A stretch of DNA of 64,000 nucleotides from Gnetum montanum (Eukaryota; Streptophyta; Gnetopsida; Gnetales; Gnetaceae), in NCBI GenBank assembly GCA_015680685.1, contig MNCI01023827.1:259808-323807 (forward strand). The letters run 5' to 3'. Positions within the stretch are counted from its first letter, which is position 1, and each line of letters opens with the position of its first letter. Of this stretch, positions 32,416-45,005 are shown piece after piece. Both the position numbers and the translations under genes were made by a program. The notes under the pieces were generated by a model that worked only from the letters and a program-made list of their open reading frames with translations, did not search any database and was not told where the DNA came from.

Positions 32416-34440
32416 CTAGAATGGGGGATATCCCCCATAACTAAATGGTTGAGGATGGAAAGGATTAATAAATGAAAGATGAGGATCCTTGCATGTTGGA
32501 AGTATTAGGACCTGGTCATATTTACCCCATCGGGGTTCACACACTTGATTATAGTAAGCATAATGGAGCAATTTATACGATGTAGTTCCTGGATAGCGAG
32601 TTAACCCACTATGATAATTGGGACCGTTAGATGGTATGCAAGGATTGGGATGTTGCCTTCCAAGATTGTGTTCATTGGGCCATATGGTTGTTGGAGTGTT
32701 AGTTGGTGACCCTGATGAAGTAACATGAGGTGTTGGGTTTGAAGATAAGGGAGCACCATAGTGTTGGACTTGTGCTGAGTTGGAGGATGTAGTGGCCTTG
32801 GAATTGTGTTGTCCCTTCTTACGATCATGTTTAAAGAAGGGACACTTTTGATGTTGAGGAGGCTTTTCACTGTTGTTGGTAGTAGTAGCACAAGTGGTGT
32901 TCATGGGTTGTTGCTGTGGTGTGGACATCTTAGGAATAGTTGGTGGCAATGTAGAAGGAGGGAAAGGATGAGAATGTTGAAAATTAGGAGGAGTGTATGG
33001 CACATAAGGTGGTGGTTGTGTTGAGGACATGGGTTGATAGTATTATGGAGAATAGTAATGTGGTGCAATAGAGTATGGTGGCCCAGTTGGAGAAACAAGA
33101 TGTTGAACAAGATAAGTGTTTGGATTCAGATGATATGAAGGGTGTCTCTAGTTTAGTGGTGGTCTCCCCCACGACTGGGATTGTTGCCACTGTGATCGAA
33201 CACAGTATCTCTGTATGAACTCTAGATGTAACGTGTTTCCCCAATGCTCATATAGATGTAACAATATTGGACATTGACCCTTGGGGTGATCGTATAGGAA
33301 AATGTTGCATTCATATGTATGATTAGCAGTTGAGCTCTTTTCCTTATCCCTTCTTTCTTATTGTCTAATGTTTTGTCCTACTTCTTGGGTTGTCAAAACT
33401 CTATCTCCAATAATATTAATAAATTCTCCACACTTTTGATATGTCCATTCCAAAATCTTATTGATCTTTGCCTTGACTTCTTCTAATGTTTGTTGTATTG
33501 GCAAAGATGATGTTTCCACCTTGAGATTGGTTGATTTCTCCTTTTTATGATCATGGACCTTTGTTAAGTTAAGGTTCTGGTCCCATTGATGTTTTTCAAC
33601 ACTCTCTCATATAGCCAATTCTCCTTCTTCTTTTGCTACCAGCTAAATAAGCTCTTGGACTTGATGGGTTTGTAGTTCGTATAGTTGACCTTGGGCAACA
33701 TCCCTAGGGTCTCTCTTGTTGCATCATGAAGCCCATCAATGATATGATACAATAGCCTTTCCTCGAAAAACCCATGGCCTGGACAATTGTTTAACAGTGC
33801 GTAATATCTTTCTAAGGCCATGTCCAAGGGTTCATGTTTTGCTTGTTTCCATCCTTGGATTTGTTTCCTCAAGGCTGACACTCTTGCGTAGGTTTGATAT
33901 TTTTCATTAAATACTTCTACCATTGTTGACCAATGTCGTATTGAATTTGGTTTTAATGATCTATACCATACTTTTGCTTGGTCAACGAGTGTCGTGGGAA
34001 AGAGCTTAAGTTTTTTTCACCCATTATCAATGTTATTCCATGTGCAGGCATCGTAGAAGGCTTGTAAATGTTGATACAGATCTAAGTCATAGCCTCTTGA
34101 AAAAGTAGGGAAGTTGTTTAAATAGAGCCTGGGTATATGGCTCTCTTTATGATGCTTACGGGAGATTTGAACAACCTCCTGTATTTGCATTAAGCTTGTA
34201 GTGGCTAGTAGGGGTTCATCGTCATCCGGTAAGTTATGCTTTCGTGTGTTGGGATGACGTTACTTTTGTTCATGTTTATAAGAAACCCCCACTTTAGGTT
34301 GTGTACTCCAACCTTCATTGTTATATAGTTCGTTGGTTCTCCAATGAACTTCCTCACTAAGTGTGGCATTATCATAATCTTGTAGGAGAGGCATTGTTGT
34401 GAAACTGTGTGTGAATTTATATGTGACTTTTATAATTACT
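32416..34440 (-). pseudogene. gag: gag of element B, broken
   Basis: Minus-strand gag in several frames. The best conserved part is 33923-33636 (MVEVFNEKYQTYARVSALRKQ, then LDMALERYYALLNNCPGHGF and HIIDGLHDATRETLG), which aligns with 'LDATMGCYYVLLHCCPGHG' in A, the capsid segment. Before it lies a charged N-terminal part with stops (34400-33930). After it comes a Pro/Gln/His/Asn-rich tail (33030-32416) ending SYGGYPPF. The tail stops at the point where A would continue into protease, and is followed at once by post-pol sequence. Confidence 0.75.
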
Positions 34441-34518
34441 TCTTCTTCCTAAGAGATATATCGTTAAGTCCTATACAGCGACCTTGTATGATATAACTAA
34501 TCTAGATAACTAGCACCA

Positions 34519-34536
34519 TCCCTGGCAACAGCGCCA
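34519..34536 (-). promoter_or_regulatory. Primer binding site of element B (tRNA-Asp type)
   Basis: On the minus strand TGGCGCTGTTGCCAGGGA follows the 5' LTR by one base. It is the best preserved primer site in the window and sets the family as tRNA-Asp-primed, as I recall for Athila-like elements. Confidence 0.8.
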
Positions 34537-34537
34537 A

Positions 34538-35370
34538 TGATGAGTGACGAGGTACCCCTACACTCAACCATACTAATATGAGCATTTTCACGTGTGATCA
34601 AGTCGAACTAGTTGTGGCACCTAGACAGTTAGCCTTAGGTCGCAGTTTGCTGTCTTCCCACCTGGACTAGTATTATCTTTGTCGCGTATGGTTTAATCCA
34701 GAGTGAGGTGTATGATGTGGTTCCTAATCTAATGCTACTCCTGAAGGCAATGGAAAGTAATATTAAGTAAGATAGGAGGAAAGAGTAAGAGAGAATCTAA
34801 TCTAGCCTAAGTGCGATGAGCATCTGTTCCTTAATCATCCATGCACATATTGGACCTCATGCATGACTACCACTAGGATTACCAAGCGCATGGCCTAGGT
34901 ACGCTACTGGGGTACCAAGTAGTCACACTTAAATGCTCATGATTAAGTCGTACTCATTCTGCGTTACTAGGAGGTAAGGGTGAGAGAGATTAACTAAGAA
35001 AGTAATAAATGACAAATAAATAAATAAAGAAATTAAGTGAATGTTGCAATGATGAAGTAATCTCGATCTTTATTTTCAGTCATGTGCATGTCCAAGTACG
35101 TCACACTCGAATAAGGATGCCGTACAATTACAATCACCACACTACGGGAAAACACTAGGAAATTATTCTATCTCTAGAGAGGAAAAACTACCAGAGCTTT
35201 GCTATGGTCTAATCTCAGTTGTCAAATGAGGGAGAGCCGCCTCTTATTTATAGAACTGACAGCTGGCTGCGATATCGTGTATGCGATATTGTAGTAAAGG
35301 ACACGATATCGCCTCTAGGCATGCGATATTGCATACGTGATATCGCGGTTTCCTCAAACGACGTCTATTA
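34538..35370 (-). repeat. 5' LTR of element B
   Basis: About 833 bp, close match to 26689-27525. TATA box on the minus strand at 35245-35252 and GATATC-type palindromes at 35270-35346. The outer end reads tctatta rather than tctcatca, so the terminal inverted repeat is damaged on this side. Confidence 0.9.
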
Positions 35371-35375
35371 GTTAA
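35371..35375. repeat. Target site duplication GTTAA, right copy (element B)
   Basis: GTTAA against GTTAC at 26684-26688; one mismatch, as expected after decay. Confidence 0.65.
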
Positions 35376-36622
35376 CAATGTTAACATATGTGCAAAGTTC
35401 TTGAAAAACTTTTTATTTTGAAATAAAGTTTACACAATTACATCTCATGGAGATTTCAGAAACATGAAAAGATAGAATAAGAGAGACCAAGCTAGATTGC
35501 TTTGCTTCACTTCATTTCATTTCTTGAAGTAATTTATGATCAACAAAACTAAGGTTAGCCAAGGCATACTAAGTTAATTTAGTGCAATAATACATCATCA
35601 TCCATTGGTGTATGTCTATATATACACACATTAACATGATAGAAAAAACTCTTGATTTGATCATTTTTGATATTAAATGAACATATGTGTAGTGCCCCAC
35701 ATTTGTACATGTGACCTTAGTATGCTATGCATTTTTAATAATATTAATAATAATGCCTTGTGAACCTATAGTTCTTTGGTTTGATTAAAATATAAATTTT
35801 TAATTGTACCTTAGTAGCTATAGCATTTGTGCTTGTTCTATGTAAAATGTATAAAAAGCTTACGACTTTTGAAGACGTGAAAAATAAGATAAAATGAATT
35901 TTAACATTACCAAGGTACTTCATATTGATGAATAAGGGACAAAGGACATATTTAATAAGGAGCATGAAATTCTCTTAAGCATTGTCTCACTTCCCATGTG
36001 ACTTTCTTGAGTGAGACCTTGATTGTCAAAGATGCCATGAATTAAAAGAAAAAAATAAAGTAGGTGAGTGGATCCATCAAGTAGACTTTTGTGTCGAAGC
36101 CTTAGGGAATGTCTCCTATAAATAGAAGGGTGGATTTGCTTTCAAAGAAACTTTTTCCAAAGGAGAGGAGACTGTGCTAGTTTGAGGTGAGGAGTTAAGA
36201 AGAGAAGAGAGAGAGAGAGAGAGGTTGTTCCTTCTTGTTCTTAGCCATCTCTCGGGCTATTTTTAGTGTCCTTGTGGACTCTTGGGAGGGTTACTTTGCT
36301 GCTATTGTTAGGAGGCTTTTGTGACTGATTTTGGGGATTTTTTTGTTTATTTGAGGAACTGATTTCCTCTAATTTTGTCGGGGAATTTTAGTAGCAACTT
36401 GGACTTGCAATTTAAAGCTAAATTCTTGAGGCTTTGGCTGGACAACCACCAAAACTTGAGGTGTCTTCTTCCTCCCCAAGGTGTGTATTCCAAACCCTTG
36501 TTGTGCAAAATTTTTAGTAGGTGTTTGAAGTTGCATTAGCTTGGATAAGTGAGGATTATTTCATGAGAGCATGTGGAATTTCTTGTGAGTTGTGCATGCA
36601 TGGAGTCTCCCATGTGTCTTGG
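35376..36622. other. Region between elements B and C, with possible old promoter or LTR
   Basis: No gene recognised. A TATA box (cctataaatagaaggg, around 36114-36129) is followed by a purine-rich leader with a GA microsatellite (36199-36223), which looks like the promoter part of another LTR on the + strand that element C later interrupted. I found no pair of ends or target duplication to prove it. Confidence 0.4.
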
Positions 36623-36627
36623 ATCTT
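36623..36627. repeat. Target site duplication ATCTT, left copy (element C)
   Basis: Exact match to 45884-45888 on the other side of element C. Confidence 0.9.
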
Positions 36628-37487
36628 TGATGAGTAGAGAGTACCCCCTACGCCCAACCATATGAATCACAAGCATTCATGCATGATTTGATTGAATTCT
36701 GTGGATGGCACTAGTTGGGTCATTTAGATCATTATGTCTTGATCGCAGTTCGTTGTCTTCCCACTTGGACTAGTGGTAGCTTTGTCATGTATGGTTTAGT
36801 CCAAAGTGAGGCATATGATAATTGATGTTATTGCAACCTTGTGCTACTCCTAATGATAATAGAGAAATTAATTATTTAATCTAATTAACAACGAAAAGTA
36901 AAGTCTAAACTAGCCTACGTGTGATGAGTATATGTTCTTAACCTTCCATACATGCCTTGGACTTAGTACAACTACCATTGGGATTACCAAGCATACCATT
37001 ATTGGGCGTACCAAACAATAACACTACTAGGTTATAAAGTAATCACACTTAAGTGCTTGTGATTAGTCATACTCATTCCATTAATGATAGTAACAATAAA
37101 GAGCAATAAATGGTAAACATTATCTAAGAAAAACATTAAGCATTTATGTAATTAACAATAATAAAGCCAAGTGAATGCTGCAATGATGGAAGTAATCTCG
37201 ATCTTTATTGTTGAACATGTAATGTGTTCAAGTACATCACATTCAAATAAGGATGCTATACAATCACTTAACATCACACTATGGGCATGCACTAGAAATA
37301 AACTAACACCTATATATTCCCTTCTCTATGTCTAAATCTATATCCAAACCATGCATCCAAGTGTTTTATTTATAAGCTAGCATAGATGAGGCGATATTAG
37401 ATCCTTGACATCGAAGGTTGTGCCTCGATATTGAATACTCGTTAATGTGGTTCTAATATCAGAGCCCTACCAAAACATGACTCATCA
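36628..37487 (-). repeat. 3' LTR of element C
   Basis: 860 bp, TGATGA to TCATCA on the + strand. Matches 45006-45883. TATA on the minus strand at 37367-37374; the GATATC motifs are decayed (gatatta, cgatattg). Confidence 0.92.
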
Positions 37488-37501
37488 TACCCCCAAGATT
37501 G
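37488..37501 (-). promoter_or_regulatory. Polypurine tract of element C
   Basis: Minus strand caatcttgggggta directly before the 3' LTR. Confidence 0.7.
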
Positions 37502-37627
37502 AATTAAAACTCATCCTTGAGTTAAACAAAATGAGGAACAAGTTCTTTACAAACTATTGGGAATGTATAGGATTATTGATTGACTCTAATAGATACATAA
37601 ACTAACTATTTCATGTCATGGTGGTGT

Positions 37628-40374
37628 TTAACAAAAAAATGGACACAACATGACAAAACAACAAAATTGGAAAAAATATGTAGTTCTTGGAGGTGATGGC
37701 TCTTCCATTGGCTGCTTCTCTTTGTCGTTAGGCTTTTGCAATTTGTAACAATTCAGGAGTGCTTGCAACTTCTCCTCCTCTATTCTTGGGTCATGCACTA
37801 TCCAAGCTAATGATCCAATGTGTGTTGGAGTTGGTACATCCCACGAACACAACAATCATGGGAACATCTAATTGGCTTTCACATATGATGCTACGAATTG
37901 CCTCCATTCCTCCTCAAAAGCTTTGGCCTTTTCTCTCAATTCATGAAAATTTGTTAGTCTCTTGGCTGGGTCCAAAGCTACATCACTTTGCCCATGGTAG
38001 CGAGCCTTAATTTTTTCTAGTTCCAAGTTTGCCATATGAAATTTCTATAAAACATAAGTAGTTTCTACTTGAGATTCTAGTTCATTTTTGGGCCAACCTA
38101 CTAATAACATGGCTAGGTTAGCATAATGAAGGTTAGCTAACACCAAGTACTCCTTCAAATCCTCAATCTATAAATCCTTGTTTTTCACTTCCACTTGGTG
38201 GACCAAGGTGTAGCTATCTAGGATGGGTTGCCAATCAGGATTTTGCACTAACATGGAACTAGTGAAAGCCTTTGCCATCTAGATTTCTTTCTTATTGATT
38301 TGCTTGTACATGCTGATTTGGTCCCGAAAGTGCTCTTTCAGCTTCTTGTGCTTTTTGACCTTATTCTACCACATGCTTATCTCAATTGCAGACTCTTGAC
38401 GTATGGTGCGTACCTCCTCCATTGAGAGGGTTCGGTTCTCTTTGGATAATCTACTTATGTCCTAGTTGATCCTCACTAGTTACCCCCTCAACTGGTGGAT
38501 GCTCTCTTCTAAAATGTTTTTTTGCTTCTTGATGGTGGTCAACCTTATGTTGTTAGCAGTAAGCTGCTTGTTTTCCTCTTGAGCAACGATTAGTGCCTTC
38601 GCATGAGCATATGCTTGTGTCTCAGTGGCTGAGGCATTATAGATTACTTTCTTCTTCACCTTCTTAGCCATTTGATTTTGCTCAATTAGTTGGCCCAAAT
38701 GCTCTATTTGGAACTGCTTCAACTAGTTATGCATAATGAATTGGGAACAATTCCTTCTTTTGGCCCTTAGGGTGACAAGTTCTTATTGCACTTGATGTAC
38801 CTCTACTTCTACATGCTTTTCCCTGGTCTCTACCATGACTAGTTTTCCTTTGGTGGCTAGTTATGAGGTCAGATTGAATTGCAGTGACATCAATGGGAAT
38901 GTCAAAGAGGGTTGTCATGACTTGCCTAGTCTGTAGCAATCTATCGAGCACATCCTCATGAGTTGTAGGAGTCATCAAGGTCATAGCTAACATCTGTACA
39001 TCTCTGATTCTAGTTAAGTCCACTGGGGGTACAATAGGTACATTAAAGGTTTCTTTGATGTGTTGTTATAACTTTTTCCATGCCTACCGCATCTTGGTGC
39101 TGCATGACCACAATGTGGCACCTTCTCCAGTTTTAAGCACCACTTAGAAAGATGTGATGTTCCCAGAGATCTGTTGTAACGATTGGGCTTCTCCTCCTGA
39201 TCATAAAGAAATCTATTCCCTTGATGCATCAACTGAGATAATGGGTTGAACAATAGCATCAAAAACTCGAAATAGGTTGGATTCGTCCCTACTTCCCCAA
39301 TTGAGAGTTTTAGCAATTTGCTAAAAATGGCTCATTGGGGATCTATAATCCTGTAATGATGGTAGTGGAACTCACTGCTCTTGTTGTTGCTCTGATTGTT
39401 GCCCTTTCTCTTTCTTTGGTTCTTATTCTTACTCTTTACCATGATCTTTCCTTGGTGTCATTGGATTGAGCAACTTAGAGAATGAACCATTTTGGGCCCT
39501 CTTGGGAATGTCATTGGTGTAATTTAGGATTTCAGCTCACTAGCATAGCTTCCTAATTAGGCAAGGGAATGGAAGTGTCAGCTACTCTACCTTTTTTATC
39601 TTGAATTATCATTGAATATCCATGAAGTATAGTTGGACAAGGTTGGTGTTGTATTTGCCCATTCAAGATTGCACTTCCTCTAGCCATGTAGGTTGATATC
39701 CTATTTAGCCCTTTAGTGGGGATGAGATGGTATGTGCCAATTTTGAAGTAAATTCTCTCCTCCATAGTTAGCTCATTGTATATTTTGTCTTCTTTATTAT
39801 ATGTCCATTTTAGCCACAGCTTCCTTCTTTCTGCATCAGATCTTGTGGACAGGTGTGATACTTTGGCCCCCACATTGGGTATGTTTAGAGCTTTCATAAT
39901 GGCTTTGACTGAGAAAGAAATAGAGATTCTGCTAATGTTGGTAGTGGTGCCCTCCTCTTTATTATGCCAAAATTGGTATGTCTCACCTAGGTACCATTCA
40001 CCACTTTTAGAAATGATGTGCCATAAAGGTGATGCCTAAAGTTGAGTTTTGACTACCTCAAGGACAAATTCCATAAATGGCCCGAAGTTCATTTCCATGA
40101 TGACCGTGGTCAACATGGATCACTCCTGGATGGCTTAGAGACATTCTTGGTACAATGTGAGGCATTGTTCCTATGCTTGAGCCTATGGTCTTGTGTCCTT
40201 CGCCTGGACCAACTACCCTATAAAAGGGGCCTCTTGATGAATGCTAAATGATTGGGCCTCATGTTTGTCATGCTCAGCTAGTGGGCCTTATTCTCCTAGT
40301 CAACCTCTGCCACCTCTTGGATGTTTGCTTACATGCTACGAAGGTTCTTCTTGTCCTCCTATTTTTGGAGCCAT
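37628..40374 (-). pseudogene. Extra ORF of element C, homologue of the element B ORF
   Basis: Starts MAPKIGGQEEP at 40374 and follows the B protein in order: globular domain (about 40100-39553; FKIGTYHLIPTKGLNRISTY is the clearest match), Thr/Asp helix segment (39023-38727; LDRLLQTRQVMTTLFDIP), coiled coil (38722-38480) and C-terminal tail (37855-37628; RIEEEKLQALLNCYK, then EEPSPPRTT). Interrupted by an early TAG at codon 13, several other stops and at least three frame changes. At the Gln codon where B and E have TAA, C has CAA (40147-40149). The final stop seen in B is lost here, so the frame runs on about 14 codons. Confidence 0.7.
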
Positions 40375-40927
40375 CTACAATCAATCAAGGATTTTGGGTT
40401 ATTAAGGTGTTTTTCATCTATCATTAATAGGTTTATACCTTACTTAGGTCCTTAGTTTTATTAAGTCCTTAGTTCATGTGATTGCATGGTTAGAAAAATT
40501 TCAAGAAATATGCCTAAAAAGTGTTAACTTATTTTATAACCATTCGCAATTGACTTCTTTTTCCTTATGTGTGGCTTATAATGATGATTATGATTTCTTA
40601 GGGATGTTAATTAAAGGTTCCGGCATGCATACAACTGATTGTTCATTAAAAAGCTTAAGTTTTTCAACATTCTTGCCCTTATAATATCTTTTGGGTGATA
40701 GAGAATTTTGAAAAATTGGCACAAGTTTTTCACATAAGCACCCCTCCTCAACAAAATTGAACATTCCGGAATCAAATAGGTTTGGAAATTATAGAAATCA
40801 GAGCAGTATGGAGCTAGATATTGTGTGTGGAAGTTGAATGCACAAAGCTCTTGGTCAAGAAAGAAAAATGCAAAAACTCTCTTAGCTAAAAATGATGAAA
40901 ATGATTTCTAAAGAATCACAAAGGTTG

Positions 40928-40969
40928 TATTTATAGATTTTGTTGATTTGATATCGGGTACTTGATATT
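40928..40969 (-). promoter_or_regulatory. Internal LTR-like promoter of element C
   Basis: TATA box on the minus strand (core 40928-40935, context tctataaatacaac) with GATATC at 40950-40955 and GATATT at 40964-40969 upstream. The TATA context is nearly the same as in its own 5' LTR (gtctataaatacaac at 45747-45754). It lies about 550 bp before the extra ORF start. Confidence 0.55.
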
Positions 40970-42394
40970 AAAGGCCTCAAATTTGCATTTCATGGGGACA
41001 TTTAGTATAGAAAATGAAGCTTTGTGATTGGTTGAAAGGTTTTATGTAGAGCCCAAAGTTCTGGGGCAAGTGAGAATACATATTTGGGGGTAATGTTGGA
41101 AAATAGAATCGTAGGAATTAAAAGCTTTGGAAGATGTAAGAAAAGGGTATTGAATTCATGATATAGGACAGATAGGTTGTATGATAAGGGAATATTTTGA
41201 AATTGACATTTATGTACTTGGAAGGTTCAAGATGATGCAGTTGTGTTAGACAAGTACAAGTTACAATAGTTATACAAGTGGGTCCTTCCGAAAGTAGGCT
41301 CTAGCTCTTAATGCCCTTGTATAACCATACCAAAAATGTCCATAGGCATCGAAGGGGTTGAATGCAATGCATACCTATTTAGCAAAAAACACGTTAGAAC
41401 CACCAATTTGAGAAAATAACTCTATGTTACACAAAAACACAAGTTATAATCATACGAGCAGTGAGATGAGATGGATTTTAGAAAGGATTGTAGAAATTGG
41501 AATGTGAGGTGCCTTACCATAGGCATAATGAATCCTTGTGTGTTATTACTTGTTAAAGTAATCATTAGCCCTTCTTTCCAAGATTCAAACCAAGTCCAAA
41601 TAACATTCTACTAACATCACATTATTTTATCTCTTGGATTTACAACCATAAAGCTACCATCATTGCAAGGAGTATCATCACTTGGTGTTTTGTCCAAGGG
41701 AGGAGTTTATTCATGGCACTTCTATCTTTTTCTTTTGATTTCTAAGAAGCCACCAACCTTTAGGTATGGGTAACATGTCTTTCCAATGGAACCCTTAGAA
41801 ATTTATTTTGTGCTCTTTTATTTTATTTTCATATGTGTCAACCTTACTAGAGGACTACCTTTAGGCATGGGTAACATGTCTTTCTAGTGACATGAAAAGG
41901 CAACGGTTATTTTACTCTTACTTCCATTTTTTGTTAGATCTAGAAGGATATAATTACAACCTTAGCAACATGATAGAACATACAAAAGTGGTCAAAGAGA
42001 TTCCACAAATTCCCTTGATGTCACACCCTTCACATTCCCCCTTGGTTCTTCACTCTTCTATCCAAGTACAATGATTATGAGTTTATTGTTAGTTTGATGA
42101 TGGAAACGAATATCATTATGACCATAGTAAGAACCTATTATTATTGGGAAGGATAGATAGATGATGTGGCCTCACTATCCAGATAATCAGTCCCTCATGA
42201 CTTTGACAACATAGAGAAAACCTTACCTCATGTTGTTTCATTCACAATAAAGATTACTGACGAAGGAAATAAAAACAAAGGGTTGAAAAAGTTGAAAAGG
42301 ATGTGAAAAATTTGTATTAAGAAATGAGAAAATGATAAAAAATTTAAAATAAAAAGATTAAAAACACTTATTAATTTTTGATTTTAGGATGGGG
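40970..42394 (-). other. Internal non-coding region of element C
   Basis: Includes the conserved block 41278-41300, matching A 11134-11154 and B 31358-31380 in reverse complement, and an A/T-rich stretch (42245-42380) after the gag tail. No coding signal. Confidence 0.65.
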
Positions 42395-44880
42395 CATCTC
42401 TCCCATGACTAAGCTTTTGACCATGGAAAGAATTAATAAGTGGGTAGGCAGGTTCCATGCATTTGTGAAATAGTGTTAGACTTTCAATTTCAAGCCATTG
42501 GGTGCCTTTTGGTTTAGTGGTGGCTACATAGATGGCTTGTTGCTCACACACTTGGTTTTGAAACGTATGATGGATTAGAATAGGAGTTGTGTTAACTTTG
42601 TGAATGTCTGGCTCATGTATGCATCCTTTATCATGATTAGTGATGCATGGATTCTTCTATCTCTCCATAGTGCTAGGTTCATCCTTTATGTTAGATGTCG
42701 AAGTAATGATGGATGTTGGCCTTTGCATAGGATTGGAGGACATTGGTTGTGAGAGGAAGGGTGTTGCACTTGATTGCCATTATGCTAGTTTGGATGAGTT
42801 AGTAGGTCCATGAGTGTTGTGCTCATGCATGGAAGTCATCCTAAAGAAAGGGCATTTTCGAGATTGTGGTGGAGATCTATCGGCATTATCATTTCAGCAT
42901 ATGTTTGTAGCACAAGTGGCATTCTTTCATTAACATTGTGGTGTTGAACCTTCCTGTGTTGCTGGCTGTGATGTGTGATGGAGGTGAGTATGAGAATATT
43001 GAGGATATGATGGAGGGTGATAGGTGTGAGGTGGTGACCTCATAGAATATTTTGCAAGTAGATGATATTCAGGAGAGTGGTAGTAGTGATTTGAAGTAGA
43101 GGAAGTAAAACTAGTTAGGGAAATAGGTTGTTGAATGTAGTATTTGGATGGGTCTGGCTGACAACAAGGGTAGCATTGGTTTGATGATGGCCTCCCCCAC
43201 AACTATGGGTTTTGCCACTACAATTGATGATAGTGTTAAGGATGGTAAGAAGTCCCACTAGGATAGTACGATTGGTTATTGGACTATCTATAATTACCTT
43301 GTGAGAAAGGTAATTTCCTAGGCATTTGCTTTTTTATGAACTTTGGATTCAATGCAAAAGCCCAAATAGTCATGTAGATGTAACATGACTAGGTAATACC
43401 CCTTTGGATGGTCATATGTGCAGATGTCACATTCATCATCTTCTTTGGTGGTTAAGTTTATAGCCTCTTCTTCTATAGCCATTTCCCCTTTTTTCCAATT
43501 GGTGTTTTTACCTGTCTCTTGATCCCTTTTCCTCTTTTTGTTGTGATCACTTGATTTTTTTTTGTGTTACTCTCTTGTCTATGGTTTCTACACAAGTTGT
43601 AACTTTCTTATTTATCCATTCCAACATCTTCTATAGCCTTGTCTAAAGTTCAGTAATAGACCATTACATTGGCAAGGTTTGCTATGAAGTCACCTAATTG
43701 AGAGCTACTTTTTTTCCTTATCATATAGATGAATCCTATTCTTTTGAAGAGTTGGGTCCCTATGATATTCCTTAACATTCTCTTGTTTACATAGCTCTTC
43801 TTCTTCTTTTTCCATAGTCTCGATTAGCCTTTGGATCTAATGGGTTCTTAGTTCATATAATCGACCTCGAGGATACCTCCCAAGGATCTCTTTCATTTGA
43901 CTACAAAGCCCATCTATGACGTGGAAAAGTTTCTCTTCTTGAGATAAACCATGGCCTGGACACCTATACAGTATAGAATAGTATCTATCTAGGGCCATAT
44001 CCAAGGGTTCATGTTGTTCCTATTTCCATCCTTGGATTCATTTGCTTGTGTTGGAAGCCCTCATATAAGTTTGGTATTTCTTGTTAAAAAGTTACAGAAT
44101 TGTGGTTTACCAATGGATTGAATTTGGTTTCAACAATCTATACCATACTTCGGCTTTTTCTATTAGTGTCCTAGGAAAGAGTTTAAGCTTTTGTCACTCA
44201 CTTTTGATGTTTTGTAAGACATAGGAATTATGGAAGGCTTGTCAATGATGTTGTGGATTAGACCTTCCACAAATTTAGGGATGTTATTCATATCAAGCCT
44301 TTTGATGTGACTTTTCCTTCAATGCATGTGGGGTATTTACCTCTATAATCCATGTTATGTTCTTAGTGGCCAACAAGGATTCACCATTATCAGACATGTC
44401 ATGGTGAAAATTTTGATTTCTATTTTTCTGATTGTGAGTATCTTATCTATGCTCATTTTGGTTTCTTTGATTTTGCCCTTGGTTTCAATTTCTATATTTA
44501 TTTTGACCCCATAGTGGAGCTCTATCTCTATACCTACATTCATCTTTGTCAAAACTAGACGTTGAAGAGGAAGAGGAAGATGAGGAATTGAGAGAATCAC
44601 CATGGCTTCTATAGAGCTTCCCATGGTCCTTTGATTTATCTTTTCTAGGTTTTGAGGAGGTCCTAAGCCTTGAGGCCCTCCCTAATCTAGGACTTACTCC
44701 ATCTCCTCTAGGATTGTTTACCTTGGTGAATGTAGTCCTTGAGTGTAGTAAGGATGGTCATGACCATATGAAACCCTTGCATGAGGTTGGTCACTCTAAT
44801 TTTCTTCAATATATATCTCATTAATTATCTAATAAATGTTCTTTTCATATGATGCATTATTGCTTTCATGTAAAAGACAC
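42395..44880 (-). pseudogene. gag: gag of element C, broken
   Basis: Minus-strand gag remnant collinear with that of B. Readable parts are the capsid segment around 44000-43850 (in the complement of gatggaaatagg through agcccatctatgac), a charged middle region (43800-43450) and a Pro/His/Tyr/Ser-rich tail (43202-42930). Frameshifts and stops throughout; no protease follows. Confidence 0.65.
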
Positions 44881-44986
44881 TGTTGTTAGTTTATGAAGTG
44901 TGTGACTTAAGATTTCCTAAAAGATAAATCATTAATACATTTATAGTGATTGTGTATAATATAACTAATCTAGATAACTAGCACCA

Positions 44987-45004
44987 TTCCTAGCAATGAT
45001 GCCA
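44987..45004 (-). promoter_or_regulatory. Primer binding site of element C
   Basis: Minus strand TGGCATCATTGCTAGGAA one base after the 5' LTR; a decayed version of the element B primer site. Confidence 0.65.
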
Positions 45005-45005
45005 A

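Larger units (their letters stand above)
26689..35370 (-). mobile_element. Element B: non-autonomous LTR retrotransposon, gag plus an extra ORF, no pol
   Basis: 8.7 kb, read on the minus strand: 5' LTR (34538-35370), primer site, gag (about 34400 down to 32416), about 1.9 kb of non-coding DNA with an internal promoter, a long extra ORF (30476 down to 27689), polypurine tract, 3' LTR (26689-27525). No protease, RT, RNase H or integrase motif occurs anywhere inside. The gag tail joins straight to the sequence that in element A follows integrase. LTRs, primer site and gag belong to the same broad family as A, so it would have used pol from such a relative. Element C has the same organisation; E is a partial copy. 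Confidence 0.88.

Noticed and set aside
32601-33244. Overlapping ORFs of both strands in the gag tail of element B
   Set aside because: Other-frame shadows of the Pro/Gln-rich gag tail (33030-32416).
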